DNA of 64,000 nucleotides, from the NCBI GenBank assembly GCA_910576325.1, contig CAJTIM010000009.1, forward strand, positions 62,001 to 126,000, given 5' to 3'. This document shows, one piece after another, positions 26,272 through 35,595 of this stretch. The translations under genes were made by a program, and so were the position numbers. Each line of letters opens with the position of its first letter. Position 1 is the first letter of the stretch. Origin of the DNA: Clostridia bacterium. Its GTDB lineage: Bacteria > Bacillota > Clostridia > Lachnospirales > Lachnospiraceae. Below the pieces are notes generated by a model, which was not told the origin of the DNA, made no database searches, and saw only the letters and a program-made list of their open reading frames with translations.

Positions 26272-27282
26272 ATGATTGAAATAAAAAATCTTTCCAAACA
26301 ATTTGAGACGGCAGACGGAAAGGTGGAAGCCCTGAAAAATGTAAATCTCACCATCAGTGACGGAGATATTTACGGGATCATCGGTATGAGCGGCGCAGGA
26401 AAAAGCACCCTGGTCCGCTGCATCAATATGCTTGAGCGCCCCACGGAGGGCACCGTGCTCATTGACGGCTGCGATATGGGCGCTCTTTCCAAGGCCGAGC
26501 TTCGAAAGGTGCGGCGGGAGGTAACGATGATCTTTCAGGGCTTTAACCTGCTTATGCAGCGTACCTGCCTGAAAAACATCTGTTTTCCCCTGGAGCTGGC
26601 AGGAGTGGACAAGGCGGAGGCAAAAAAGCGGGCCCTTGAGCTCCTGGAGATCGTAGGTTTACCGGACAAGGCCAATGCTTACCCGGCCCAGCTATCCGGC
26701 GGACAGCAGCAGCGGATTGCCATTGCCCGTGCCTTGGCGACAGAGCCGAAGGTGCTGCTCTGTGATGAAGCCACAAGTGCACTGGACCCTAAGACCACCC
26801 ATTCCATTCTGGAGCTGATACGGGATATCAATGCGAGGCTAGGCATTACCGTGATTATCATTACCCACCAAATGAGTGTGGTGGAGGAGATTTGCAGCCA
26901 CGTTGCGATTCTGGACGATGGGAAAGTGGTGGAGGAGGGGATGGTCAGCACCGTATTTTCCAGTCCCAAATCAGCGGCGGCCAAGCGTCTGGTATTCCCT
27001 GACGGAGCGGACGAGATTATGACCGAGACACCGGGAGAGCGGCGCATCCGCGTGGTATTCAGCGGGGCTCTTGCGGCAAAGACACCGCTGATAGCACAGA
27101 TGGCTATGGAGGAACAGGTTGTGGCAAGCATCCTGGGAGCTTCTACCCGGAGTATTGGGGACAAGGCCTATGGAAATATGCTTCTCGGCATTACCGGAGG
27201 AGACGAAATGGTGCAAAGAGCCATGGAATACTTAAGCAATATTGAGGATGTGCTGGTGGAGGAGGTGACGGATCATGTTTGA
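26272..27282 (+). CDS. metN: Methionine ABC transporter ATPase
   Basis: 336 residues from ATG 26272, with ggagg 8 bases upstream. ABC domain: Walker A GMSGAGKST, Q-loop FQGFNLL, signature LSGGQQQRIAIARAL, Walker B VLLCDEATSALD, H-loop ITHQ. The C-terminal 80 residues (RIRVVFSGALAAKTPLIAQMAMEEQVVASILGAS...) form the NIL domain, which in MetN binds methionine and inhibits transport when the cell has enough. Overlaps metI by eight bases. Confidence 0.96.
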   Translation: MIEIKNLSKQFETADGKVEALKNVNLTISDGDIYGIIGMSGAGKSTLVRCINMLERPTEGTVLIDGCDMGALSKAELRKVRREVTMIFQGFNLLMQRTCLKNICFPLELAGVDKAEAKKRALELLEIVGLPDKANAYPAQLSGGQQQRIAIARALATEPKVLLCDEATSALDPKTTHSILELIRDINARLGITVIIITHQMSVVEEICSHVAILDDGKVVEEGMVSTVFSSPKSAAAKRLVFPDGADEIMTETPGERRIRVVFSGALAAKTPLIAQMAMEEQVVASILGASTRSIGDKAYGNMLLGITGGDEMVQRAMEYLSNIEDVLVEEVTDHV

Positions 27283-27976
27283 TAAGCTGTTTTCCCCGGA
27301 GGTAATTGAAGAAACACTCTGGATCCTGCAAAATGAAATTCCCCTTGCGGTGTGGGAGACCATCTATGTGACTCTACTGGCTACTGCCTTTGCCATTATC
27401 CTGGGCCTGCCTCTGGGCGTGCTTCTGGTAGTGGGAGAAAAGGACGGCGTGCGGCCGCTTCCCAAGGGTGTGATGCATGTGCTGAATATCTTTATCAATC
27501 TTCTGCGGTCCGTGCCGTTTTTGATTCTGATGATTATGGTAGTCCCACTCACAAGGCTGATTGTCGGTACGGCGGTGGGAACTACGGCCTCTATCGTGCC
27601 TCTTGTGATTGCGGCCTTTCCCTTTGTGGCCCGCCTGGTGGAGACAAGTCTTCGGGAGGTGAACCCGAACATCATCGAGATGGCCCAGAGTATGGGGGCT
27701 TCACCCTTTCAGACCATTGTAAAGGTACTGATTCCGGAGAGTATTCCCTCTCTGATGTCCAATTTTACGGTGGCGATCACTACGATTCTCGGCTACTCGG
27801 CCATGAGCGGCATCATCGGAGGCGGAGGACTTGGAAAAATTGCCATTAATTACGGATATTACCGCTATAAATATCTGGTGATGCTGATTGCGGTGATTCT
27901 GCTTATTATTCTGGTGCAGATATTCCAGAGTGCAGGAACACGCATTTCCGTGAAGTCAGATAAGAGACTTAAGTAG
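27275..27976 (+). CDS. metI: Methionine ABC transporter permease
   Basis: 233 residues, five or six membrane helices, with the MetI/BPD blocks LLATAFAIILGLPLGVLLVV, NLLRSVPFLILMIMVVPLTRLIVGTAVGTTASIVPL, ARLVETSLREVNPNIIEMAQSMGASPFQTIVKVLIPESIPSL (the EAA coupling loop) and GYSAMSGIIGGGGLGKIAINYGYYRY. Start codon lies within the end of metN, giving translational coupling. Confidence 0.96.
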   Translation: MFDKLFSPEVIEETLWILQNEIPLAVWETIYVTLLATAFAIILGLPLGVLLVVGEKDGVRPLPKGVMHVLNIFINLLRSVPFLILMIMVVPLTRLIVGTAVGTTASIVPLVIAAFPFVARLVETSLREVNPNIIEMAQSMGASPFQTIVKVLIPESIPSLMSNFTVAITTILGYSAMSGIIGGGGLGKIAINYGYYRYKYLVMLIAVILLIILVQIFQSAGTRISVKSDKRLK

Positions 27977-28049
27977 ATTTTCTTTGATTCAAGCCAAATG
28001 ATTCTTTCGTGTAAAATTTTTCGACTTTCACTTTGTCGAACAAAAATAA

Positions 28050-28102
28050 TTGACAAAAAAAGGAAAAGCTGTTATAGTAAGCCGTAACAGCTTTTCTTTT
28101 TT
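28050..28102 (+). promoter_or_regulatory. Terminator and promoter sharing the same bases
   Basis: gaaaagctgtta (28063-28074) and taacagcttttc (28085-28096) form a perfect 12-bp stem followed by tttttt, a strong terminator for metNI. The same stretch contains TTGACA (28050-28055), a 17-base spacer and TATAGT (28073-28078), a near-consensus promoter for the next operon. The -10 lies in the left arm. A further small hairpin (ttcgac/gtcgaa) lies at about 28020-28040. Confidence 0.75.
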
Positions 28103-28185
28103 ATACAGGACAGCTGTCTGCAAATCGGCACAAATCCGTGCAAGATATTCCAAAGAACAAGACTAATTAAAAAAGGAGGAAAAAG

Positions 28186-28644
28186 ATGAACGGCCCGGAG
28201 GCCATAAAACACAGTCTGGTATTCCTTCTGCTGTTTACAGCGGCCCGGACGGATATCAGAGAAAAGCGCATCCCAAACCGGCTTACGGGAATGGCCTTGG
28301 GCGTGCGGCTTTTGCTTTATATGGTGGGAGGAAAGCTGCTGGGAAAGGAGGAGTTCATTATAACGGAAATGCAGCTGGCAGGGACGGCGGTCCTTTTGTC
28401 CGGACTGACTCTCTTTGCCATATGCAGTCATCATGGCCTGGGCTTTGGAGATGTAAAGCTTTTGGGAGCGGCATCCCTTTACCTGGGAACGGACAGAGCC
28501 CTTGCCTGCCTGTTTTACGGACTGCTTCCGGCGGCAGCTGCCGGTATGGTATTTGTCTGCACCGGAAGAATAAGCCGAAAGCAGGGGATTTCTTTGGCCC
28601 CTTTCTTCCTGTTTGGCTATGTACTTACATTTTTAACATACTGA
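28186..28644 (+). CDS. A24 family prepilin-type peptidase (CpaA/TadV-like)
   Basis: 152 residues, mostly membrane. The two catalytic Asp motifs of A24 peptidases are present: ARTDIREKRIPNRLTG near the N-terminus and GLGFGDVKLLGAASLYLG near residues 83-100. It lacks the N-terminal methylase domain of PilD, like the short TadV/CpaA type. It would cleave prepilin-type leaders on the inner face of the membrane. No pilin or secretion ATPase gene is in the window, so its substrates are elsewhere. Confidence 0.85.
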   Translation: MNGPEAIKHSLVFLLLFTAARTDIREKRIPNRLTGMALGVRLLLYMVGGKLLGKEEFIITEMQLAGTAVLLSGLTLFAICSHHGLGFGDVKLLGAASLYLGTDRALACLFYGLLPAAAAGMVFVCTGRISRKQGISLAPFFLFGYVLTFLTY

Positions 28645-28692
28645 CTGCCGGATAAAATGAAAATCCGGTAAAGAAAACGAGGAGGTGGCATA

Positions 28693-30465
28693 CTGCTGAG
28701 AACAGGATCCGTTATTGGCGGAAAGTACAAAATTCTCCATCAGATCGGACAGGGCGGCATGAGCGTGGTCTATCTTGCCATCAATGAAAAGGCCAATAAG
28801 ACCTGGGCCGTAAAAGAAATCCGAAGCGGCTCGGAACTTGGCATGGAGGCAGTCCGTGAGCGTATGATTGCGGAGACAGAGCTTTTGAAGCACCTGCGTC
28901 ATCCCGGACTGCCGGTCATTGTGGATGTGATAGATGAAGGAGAAGGATTTCTGATTGTGATGGATTACATAGAAGGAAAATCTCTGAAGGAGGTTTTGGC
29001 CCGGGAGGGCGCGCAGTCCCAGGAGCGGACGCTTTTATGGGGAAAGCAGCTCTGCGGGGTATTGTCCTATCTCCATGAGCAGGAGCCGCCCGTTATTTAC
29101 CGTGATATGAAGCCCTCCAATATCATGGTTCAGCCGGACGGAAGCCTGAAGCTGATAGATTTCGGTACGGCAAGGGAGCTGCGGGACGTCTATGCGGAAG
29201 ATGATACCATCTGCCTGGGAACTCCCGGGTATGCGGCCCCGGAACAGTGGGAAGGCTGCGGTCAGACTGATGCGCGGACAGATATCTACTGTCTGGGGAT
29301 GGTTCTGTATGAAATAGTGACAGGTCAGGGGCCGGAAAAGACATTTTGTGACAGGAAGCCGGTTCAATTGCAAAAGCCCGGTCTGTCCGCCGGCCTGGAG
29401 GAAATTTTACGGAAATGCACCCAAAGAGATCCGGGGCAGCGGTTCCAGAGCTGCCGGGAATTAATTTATGCGCTGGAGCATTACAGGGAAATGGATCTTC
29501 GCTGGAGGAAAAAGCAGAAAAGAAGGCTCTCTCTCTTTTTGGCTGCGGCACTGGCATCCCTGCTATGCTTTTTGGGAGCATTTTATGCATGGCATATGGA
29601 AGTGCGTCTGGAAAAGGATACATATCGGGCAAGGTTGGAACAGATAGCCTCGTCAGTTACCAAGGCGGAAAAGGCGGAAGCCTGCGAAAGGGCGATTCGT
29701 TTGAATCCCGGCCGGGAGGAAGGGTATCTGGAGCTCTTAGGGCAGGTATTTTTGACTGTGGAAGAGGACGGAACGGTTTGTTTTACCAGAGAAGAGGATG
29801 AGCTGCTTCGAAAGATTTTTAATCAGAAAGCGGCGGATGGAAAAACCTATGAAATGCATCTTGGGAAAAACAGGAAGGGCTATGAGCGCGTGGCTTATGA
29901 GCTCGGTCTTGCTTACTATTACGACTATGAGGGAGAGGGGAGCAAGAGCTATGGGGTAAAATGGCTGAATATAGCCGCCGAGGGTGATACCCTGCCGTTA
30001 TCCTGCCGGGAACGGGCCTTACGCCTTGGTACAATTGGGGCGTACTACAGCCAGATTGGACAGGTGAACAGAGCCGGAGATGCGAGGGTATCCTATGGGG
30101 ATTATTGGAGGGATCTGACGGCTTTAGCTGCCGGTAATCTGGTTCGGCTGGACAATGCGGTAACAGCTCTTCGCACATACCAGGAATTGGCGGCCCAGGT
30201 TCACGGACGTGCCCTGGAATTTCGGCAGGCGGGTATTTCAAGGGGAGAGATGGAGGAGGAGCTCCGCGGGATTCGGCAGCATTTGAAGGAGGATTTTGCA
30301 GATGTGAACTGGGAAGAACCGGGGCTGGAGGAAATGCGGAGCAGGCTTATGTATCTCCTTGAGGAGGCAGGGAGACAGCTGGATATGGTTTATGGGCGGA
30401 ACGGGGAAAAAGAGAAAGGAGAGAAGTATGGAGAATGCGGAACGGATGCTGGAAGCTTATCATAA
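28693..30465 (+). CDS. Membrane Ser/Thr protein kinase with likely CTG start
   Basis: The kinase domain must begin upstream of the first ATG (28759), because the glycine loop IGQGGMSVVY spans it. No in-frame ATG, GTG or TTG precedes it after the TAA at 28669-28671; CTG 28693, eight bases after ggaggt, is the likely start (590 residues). Catalytic residues: Lys about 41 (AVKEI), Asp about 138 (YRDMKPSN), Asp about 156 (DFGTA), AAPEQ. A membrane helix (LFLAAALASLLCFLGAFYAW, about 282-301) leads to an outside domain with TPR-like helices (KAEACERAIRLNPGREEGYLELL). No PASTA repeats. Its end overlaps the next gene by 38 bases. Confidence 0.9.
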   Translation: MLRTGSVIGGKYKILHQIGQGGMSVVYLAINEKANKTWAVKEIRSGSELGMEAVRERMIAETELLKHLRHPGLPVIVDVIDEGEGFLIVMDYIEGKSLKEVLAREGAQSQERTLLWGKQLCGVLSYLHEQEPPVIYRDMKPSNIMVQPDGSLKLIDFGTARELRDVYAEDDTICLGTPGYAAPEQWEGCGQTDARTDIYCLGMVLYEIVTGQGPEKTFCDRKPVQLQKPGLSAGLEEILRKCTQRDPGQRFQSCRELIYALEHYREMDLRWRKKQKRRLSLFLAAALASLLCFLGAFYAWHMEVRLEKDTYRARLEQIASSVTKAEKAEACERAIRLNPGREEGYLELLGQVFLTVEEDGTVCFTREEDELLRKIFNQKAADGKTYEMHLGKNRKGYERVAYELGLAYYYDYEGEGSKSYGVKWLNIAAEGDTLPLSCRERALRLGTIGAYYSQIGQVNRAGDARVSYGDYWRDLTALAAGNLVRLDNAVTALRTYQELAAQVHGRALEFRQAGISRGEMEEELRGIRQHLKEDFADVNWEEPGLEEMRSRLMYLLEEAGRQLDMVYGRNGEKEKGEKYGECGTDAGSLS

Positions 30466-33400
30466 GGCATGGATGTTTTTCATAATAACAGCAGTGATAC
30501 TATTGGCAATAACGATTGCGATGTTTTTGGGATTTCATATTCCGGAGATTGTGCGGAAATGGAAGTGGATTCTGATTTTGGCCTGTGTACTGGCCGTTAA
30601 AGGCGGAGCGGGCATTTCAGGTACGGAGCTTTGGGCGGAGGCGGCGCCGATACGGGAGGAGGAAGCGGAAACAGCGGAGACAACGGATGCTTCCGCCGAA
30701 TCGGTGGAACCGGATGACGCGGAGGAACCCGAAGACAGCAGGCCGCCGGAGATTTCATTTATATGGAGGGATGAACAGGGAAGGGAGTTGGAGCCGGAAG
30801 CGTACTATCAGACAGGTGAGGAATTGCTTTTGGAGCTGACCATCCGGGAAGACAGCCTGGATATGGAAGCAACAAGAATCTATCTGGAGGCCCGAAATGC
30901 ATCGGGAAAGCTTACGGATGTCCCGGAGGCTCTTGAGATACACGGAAAAACCTGGGCTTATTTAAGAGAAAAAGCAGGACCGGGGCAGGAAGGCGGGGGA
31001 GAGTATTACGAGCTTAGAGAAGAACCGGGCGTTTTCTCTCTGATCATTCACCTGAAAACAGAGGCAATTTATCAGATATCCGCCCGGATATGGGATGAAG
31101 CCGGAAATATTCCGCAGGAAAGCAATGAGGGATACATAAGCCTGGGCAGCTTTTGCCTGGATCGGACGGAACCTGCTGTTTCCGGAAAAGACGGAATTCT
31201 CATTGAGGCTCAACACAGGACCTTTTTGGAAAAGCTCATCAATCAAGTTACCTTCGGCTGTTTCTGCCAGCCGGATTTGAGTGTAAAGATCCGGGCGGAG
31301 GATTCTGTCAGCGGCATTGGAGAAATCACTTATATCTGTGAAGGAACGGGCGGCGGGGAAGAACAGGAGCCCGTAAGGATAACCGGCACGGCGCAGCCGG
31401 GAGAGGGACTTATCTATGAGGAGGACGGCTCAAAAGCCTATACGGTTATTTCTCTGCCCCCTTCCTTTAAGGGAACCGTCCGGGCCAGGGCCGGGGATCG
31501 GGCCGGAATCCTTATGGAAAGCTGGACGGAGACAAAAGGGATACTTGCTGAGAGTGCGGAAATGCACGAAAAATCGTCTTATGCAAATGCCTTTGCGGAA
31601 GGAGAGCCGGGAGGAAGGGAGCATTTTTATCGGGAGGATGTGCGGATAAGATTTGTGATGGAGGACACCTTTTCCGGGATTCGCTCCGTCCGGCTTCAGG
31701 CCGGAAATCAGAGGGAAGAGTATAGCTTTGAGGAGGAGGGAGAGGAGATTCGGCGGACTGTAGAGTATATACTGACAATCCCGGCTTTGGAAAATAACCA
31801 AAATGAAATCCGCATTTTTGGCGGCCTAACCGATTTTGCGGGCCATACTGCGGAGCTTAAGGAAATTCCGGAGATTCATATTGATACAAGTCCTCCGAAG
31901 ATAGAGGTGGAATGGCTGAACCGGGATGTGCGGAACGAAAAATATTACAGGGCGGATCAGACGGCCCATATTACCATCCGGGAGCGGAATTTTGTTCCGG
32001 ACCAGGTATTGCTTGAGCTTTCGGGAATGGAAAATGCTCCTTTATCCTGGACACACCGGGCAGGGGAGGACTGCGGCGGTTCCTCTGACCCCGAAGACCT
32101 GGCTCACAGTGATGACTGTGCCTGGATTGCGGAGCTCCTTTTTGACAGGGACGGGGAATATTCCTTTGGAATTTCCTGCCGGGATGCCGCAGGAAACAGG
32201 GGAAGCTATGAAGAGTGCGATACTTTTATCATTGATAAAACACCTCCCATACTTTTGGTACATTGGGATAATGCCGAGCCACTGAATGAATATTATTATC
32301 CTCAGACCCGCAGCGCGGTGATAGAGATAAAAGAGCGGAATCTCCGGCCGGAAGAGCTCAGGATTTCCATAGACGCCGCGGACAGAGGCGAAGAAATAGC
32401 CCCTCCGGATCCCGGAGAACTGCGCCGGTGGGAGGAAGACAGCTTTCGGGCCGGAATTGCCTTTTCGGAGGACGGCAGATACGGCATGGAGCTTAAATGC
32501 ACGGACCTGGCCGGAAATGAAGCGCAGATTTACCGCTCGGAGGAATTTGTTATTGATAAGACCCCGCCGGAGCTTGTCTTTGAGGGCGTGGCGGACTGTT
32601 CCGCCAACCGGGGGACCGTCGCTCCAAGGCTGCGCGGCATGGATACGAATCTGGACCCGGATCAGCTCCGGGTGAGCTTTGTGGGAAGCAATGGGACGGG
32701 ACAGCTTCCGGCCTGGGTGAAAAGCGGCGGAGAAGAGGGCTTTACCATATTGTGGGGAGACTTTGAGCAGCTGCCGGAAAATGACGATCTCTACCGGATT
32801 AAGGCAAGAGCCGCGGATTTGGCCGGAAATGCTGCGGAGGCGGAGCTTACGTTTTCCGTAAATCGTTTTGGATCGGCTTATGAACTGGAGAAAGACACCG
32901 CGCTTCTGGCAGGACCGGGAGGGCGGCGCTATGCCTCCCGGGAGCAGGAGCTGGTGATTACCGAATACAATCCGGATTTTCTGGATTACTATCAGATCAC
33001 AAGCAGCCGGGAAGGCGAGGTTCGTGAGCTTAAGGAGGGGCGGGATTATCAGGTGGAAAGGACGGGAACAAAGGACACCTGGAAAACATACCGCTACCGG
33101 GTCGGAAAGGAGAATTTTGAAAAAGAGGGTATTTACCTGGTGACGCTGTATTCGGAGGATCGGGCAAAGAATGTTTCCAACAACCGGATGAAGGAAAAAA
33201 GCCTGGAATTTATTGTGGACAAGACAGGTCCGAGCGTGGTTGTGACAGGCGTGAGGGACCTGGAGCGTATTCAGGGTAAAAGTCTGGAGATTCTGACAGA
33301 TATTCGGGATGTTTATGCTCTTGCGGGAGCACAGGTTTATATAAACGGACAATGCGCCGCATCTTACGACGGGGACATGCTCCGCGATTTGGACGGAATA

Positions 33401-33646
33401 CTGACCTGCCCCGTCTCCGGTGCAAAGGCATGGCAGACCTTTTCCGTAAAAGCCTGGGATGAGGCAGGTAATCTGACGGAGACAAAGCCCATTCGTTTTC
33501 TGGTAACAGAGCAGATCCGCTTCCGTTTTCCGGGGGACGATGAGCCAAGAGTAGTGCGGGCCGTTTGGGTTGCAGGTATCTTGCTTCTGGCGGGAGGATG
33601 CCTGATAATGACCGTGGGAATCTGCAGGAGGCTTCAAAGGCATTGA
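30428..33646 (+). CDS. Large membrane-anchored Ig-like repeat protein
   Basis: 1072 residues. ATG 30428 has aaaggag and lies inside the kinase gene. Two N-terminal membrane helices (about 15-35 and 42-60) are followed by an acidic linker, then a long outside region with at least five Ig-like units each entered by a 'D-K/R-T-x-P' motif: about residues 245 (LDRTEPAV), 487 (IDTSPPKI), 603 (IDKTPPIL), 709 (IDKTPPEL) and 929 (VDKTGPSV), with repeated RDAAGN/TDLAGNE/DLAGNA strand ends. A final helix (VAGILLLAGGCLIMTVGI) and basic tail anchor the C-terminus. It may be the surface partner or phosphorylation target of the kinase. Confidence 0.85.
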   Translation: MENAERMLEAYHKAWMFFIITAVILLAITIAMFLGFHIPEIVRKWKWILILACVLAVKGGAGISGTELWAEAAPIREEEAETAETTDASAESVEPDDAEEPEDSRPPEISFIWRDEQGRELEPEAYYQTGEELLLELTIREDSLDMEATRIYLEARNASGKLTDVPEALEIHGKTWAYLREKAGPGQEGGGEYYELREEPGVFSLIIHLKTEAIYQISARIWDEAGNIPQESNEGYISLGSFCLDRTEPAVSGKDGILIEAQHRTFLEKLINQVTFGCFCQPDLSVKIRAEDSVSGIGEITYICEGTGGGEEQEPVRITGTAQPGEGLIYEEDGSKAYTVISLPPSFKGTVRARAGDRAGILMESWTETKGILAESAEMHEKSSYANAFAEGEPGGREHFYREDVRIRFVMEDTFSGIRSVRLQAGNQREEYSFEEEGEEIRRTVEYILTIPALENNQNEIRIFGGLTDFAGHTAELKEIPEIHIDTSPPKIEVEWLNRDVRNEKYYRADQTAHITIRERNFVPDQVLLELSGMENAPLSWTHRAGEDCGGSSDPEDLAHSDDCAWIAELLFDRDGEYSFGISCRDAAGNRGSYEECDTFIIDKTPPILLVHWDNAEPLNEYYYPQTRSAVIEIKERNLRPEELRISIDAADRGEEIAPPDPGELRRWEEDSFRAGIAFSEDGRYGMELKCTDLAGNEAQIYRSEEFVIDKTPPELVFEGVADCSANRGTVAPRLRGMDTNLDPDQLRVSFVGSNGTGQLPAWVKSGGEEGFTILWGDFEQLPENDDLYRIKARAADLAGNAAEAELTFSVNRFGSAYELEKDTALLAGPGGRRYASREQELVITEYNPDFLDYYQITSSREGEVRELKEGRDYQVERTGTKDTWKTYRYRVGKENFEKEGIYLVTLYSEDRAKNVSNNRMKEKSLEFIVDKTGPSVVVTGVRDLERIQGKSLEILTDIRDVYALAGAQVYINGQCAASYDGDMLRDLDGILTCPVSGAKAWQTFSVKAWDEAGNLTETKPIRFLVTEQIRFRFPGDDEPRVVRAVWVAGILLLAGGCLIMTVGICRRLQRH

Positions 33647-33753
33647 GAAAATAGAATTCTCATGTTATGATGTACTCAGAAGATGAACAGATCTGTGAGT
33701 GGGCCGGCATGTCTGTTTGGCGGGAAAAGATTGAAGTGAAAAGAGGAAACGAA

Positions 33754-34608
33754 ATGAAAAAATGGAATCCGGTTGAAAGAGCTCTCGTATTTATTCTGCT
33801 TTTTGTCATTCTTTTATGCGGCTGTAATAAGAAAACGGAAATTGCCGAAGAAAAGGAAGCTCTGAAAATCACATTTTTTGATGTGGGAAAAGGTGATGCA
33901 ATTTTAATTGAGACAAAGAATACCTCTATGCTCATTGATGCGGGCTACGACGAGACAGGAGAAGAGCTTCTCAGCTACCTGCGGCAGCAGGGCGGGCAGC
34001 CTCTGGACTATCTGGTGATTACTCATTTTGACAAGGATCACGTGGGCGGTGCGGATCATGTTCTGGAGGAGGTGGGAGCGGAGCATATTTTTCAGCCGGA
34101 CTATGAAGGAGACAGTGGTCAATACCTGGAATACCGGGAAGCCCTGGAGATGGCCGGGCAGCAGCCAGAGCTTGTGACAGACACCAGGGTTCTTTCCTTC
34201 GACGGCGTAGAATGTCTGATTTATCCGCCTCAGAAGCAGGAATATGAGGAAGAGGACAATGATTTTTCACTTGTGATTAGTATGACCTATGGAGACCGGA
34301 GCTTTCTCTTTGCCGGCGACTGTGAGAAGGAGAGGCTGAAAGAGCTTCTGAACCAAACGGAGTTTGATTTGAAGCACGATCTGTTAAAGGTTCCTCATCA
34401 CGGCAGAAAAGAGAAGAATTCAGAGGAGTTTCTGGAAGCTGTTTCTCCGGAAATTGCCGTTATCACCTGCTCCCGGGAAGAGCCCGGGGACAATAAGGTG
34501 CGTAAAATTCTCCAGGAGCTTGGCACGCAGACCTATTTTACTTTTGAGGGAACCATTACCTGTTTGTATGACGGGAAGAAGCTTTTGCGGATAGAACAGT
34601 CCGGCTGA
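33754..34608 (+). CDS. Metallo-beta-lactamase-fold lipoprotein (ComEC C-terminal type)
   Basis: 284 residues from ATG 33754, which gives a lipoprotein signal (FVILLCGC). The domain opens KITFFDVGKGDAILIETKNTSMLIDAGYDE and has the metal motif THFDKDHVGGADHVLE (HxxxDH), FAGDCEKE, KVPHHGRKEKN: the pattern of ComEC-type hydrolases. It should act outside the cell. Candidate substrates are nucleic acid or a phosphodiester/ester; none is proven. A longer start at ATG 33667 lacks a signal peptide and a good binding site. Confidence 0.88.
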   Translation: MKKWNPVERALVFILLFVILLCGCNKKTEIAEEKEALKITFFDVGKGDAILIETKNTSMLIDAGYDETGEELLSYLRQQGGQPLDYLVITHFDKDHVGGADHVLEEVGAEHIFQPDYEGDSGQYLEYREALEMAGQQPELVTDTRVLSFDGVECLIYPPQKQEYEEEDNDFSLVISMTYGDRSFLFAGDCEKERLKELLNQTEFDLKHDLLKVPHHGRKEKNSEEFLEAVSPEIAVITCSREEPGDNKVRKILQELGTQTYFTFEGTITCLYDGKKLLRIEQSG

Positions 34609-34616
34609 GAACTGTT

Positions 34617-34653
34617 TTCTGCCGGACGGTAAAGCCGCAAAAACGCACGAGAG
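34617..34653. repeat. Dispersed repeat, copy 2 (left arm only)
   Basis: 37 bases with 32 identities to 3871-3907 in the same orientation, starting ttctgccgg and ending cgcacgagag. Unlike copy 1, no matching right arm follows, so this copy appears truncated. It starts nine bases after the stop of the metallo-hydrolase gene. Confidence 0.7.
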
Positions 34654-34697
34654 AAGAAAATTTTGTATTGATAATGAAAATATATGCAGGAAAAAAC

Positions 34698-34743
34698 GAA
34701 TCCCCTGCATGAAAGGTGAAAAATCCCTTCATGCGGGGGATTC
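34698..34743 (-). terminator. Strong terminator of the DeoR-type regulator gene
   Basis: A 16-bp stem with one G-T pair: 34698-34713 with 34728-34743. Read on the minus strand it is followed by a run of six T (34690-34697 region), and it lies 67 bases past the stop of the minus-strand regulator gene. It may also stop plus-strand transcripts. Confidence 0.75.
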
Positions 34744-34809
34744 TTATGTGCGGAAAACAGGATCGATTCATTACCAGCAGTATCATAAAGAATTTTGTAA
34801 ACAGGCATG

Positions 34810-35595
34810 CTATACTACAATCACCCGAAGGCCAAGGCGCTCAATTTCATTGAGGATCGGAATATTGTTCTTATTGTAATTCGTTACCAGGATATCAAAC
34901 TTATTCAGATCCGCAATATGCGCAAAAGCAACCTTGCCGATTTTGGAATCATCCACAACTAAGATTTTTTCATGGGCCTGTGCAATCATCTGGTGCATAA
35001 TGAGATCTTCCGTGTGGTTGAAGGAGGTTGCGCCGGCGGCCGGGTCCACACCGTCCATCCCCATAATCAGCTTATCGGCCGTATATTTGGACAGCTGTGC
35101 CAGAACATCGTCCCCAACCGTAATCTGCATGCTGCGATCGTAGCGTCCTCCGAGAAAGAACAGGGTTGCATTGTCGTAGGAAGAGATCTGATTAAACAGC
35201 GTAAGAGAATTGGTGATCAGAATGAGGTTGTTTTTTTGCCGCAGTTCTTCACAGACATAGGAGCAGGTTGACCCCACATTGATAAATAGAGACTCTCCGT
35301 CCTGGATCAGATCCGCAACAGCGGAAGCGATTGCCATTTTTGCTTCCCGGTTTTTCTCCTTTTGCGCACAGGAAGGATATTCCCGGTGCGGAGCGGGGTT
35401 TTTAACTGCGCCGCCGTGTGTGCGTGTCAAAGCACCTTCCTGTTCCAGTTCGTCCAGATCCTTGCGGATAGTTACAACAGAGGTTTTTAATATTCTGCTT
35501 AAATCAGAGACCCGCAGCGTTTTGTTTTTGTCAAGCAGCTCCAGAATTTCGTTCTTTCGATTTGATTTCGTTTCGTAGCTGTGTGTTTTTTTCAT
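34810..35595 (-). CDS. DeoR/GlpR family transcriptional regulator
   Basis: 261 residues. Helix-turn-helix: RKNEILELLDKNKTLRVSDLSRILKTSVVTIRKDLDELEQEGALTRTHGGAV, the DeoR signature. The effector domain (ESLFINVGSTCSYVCEELRQKNNLILITNSL, FLGGRYDRSMQITVGDDVLAQLSKYTADKLIMGMDGVDPAAGATSFNHTEDLIMHQMI) binds sugar phosphates in this family. Divergent from the 13-gene sugar operon and thus its likely repressor, probably sensing a phosphorylated intermediate. Confidence 0.92.
   Translation of the reverse strand: MKKTHSYETKSNRKNEILELLDKNKTLRVSDLSRILKTSVVTIRKDLDELEQEGALTRTHGGAVKNPAPHREYPSCAQKEKNREAKMAIASAVADLIQDGESLFINVGSTCSYVCEELRQKNNLILITNSLTLFNQISSYDNATLFFLGGRYDRSMQITVGDDVLAQLSKYTADKLIMGMDGVDPAAGATSFNHTEDLIMHQMIAQAHEKILVVDDSKIGKVAFAHIADLNKFDILVTNYNKNNIPILNEIERLGLRVIVV

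Noticed and set aside
32042-33643. A 533-codon open frame on the minus strand
   Set aside because: It lies wholly antisense to the Ig-like repeat protein, whose domain pattern is clear. The antisense product has no recognisable family, and long antisense frames arise easily opposite such GC-biased codons.
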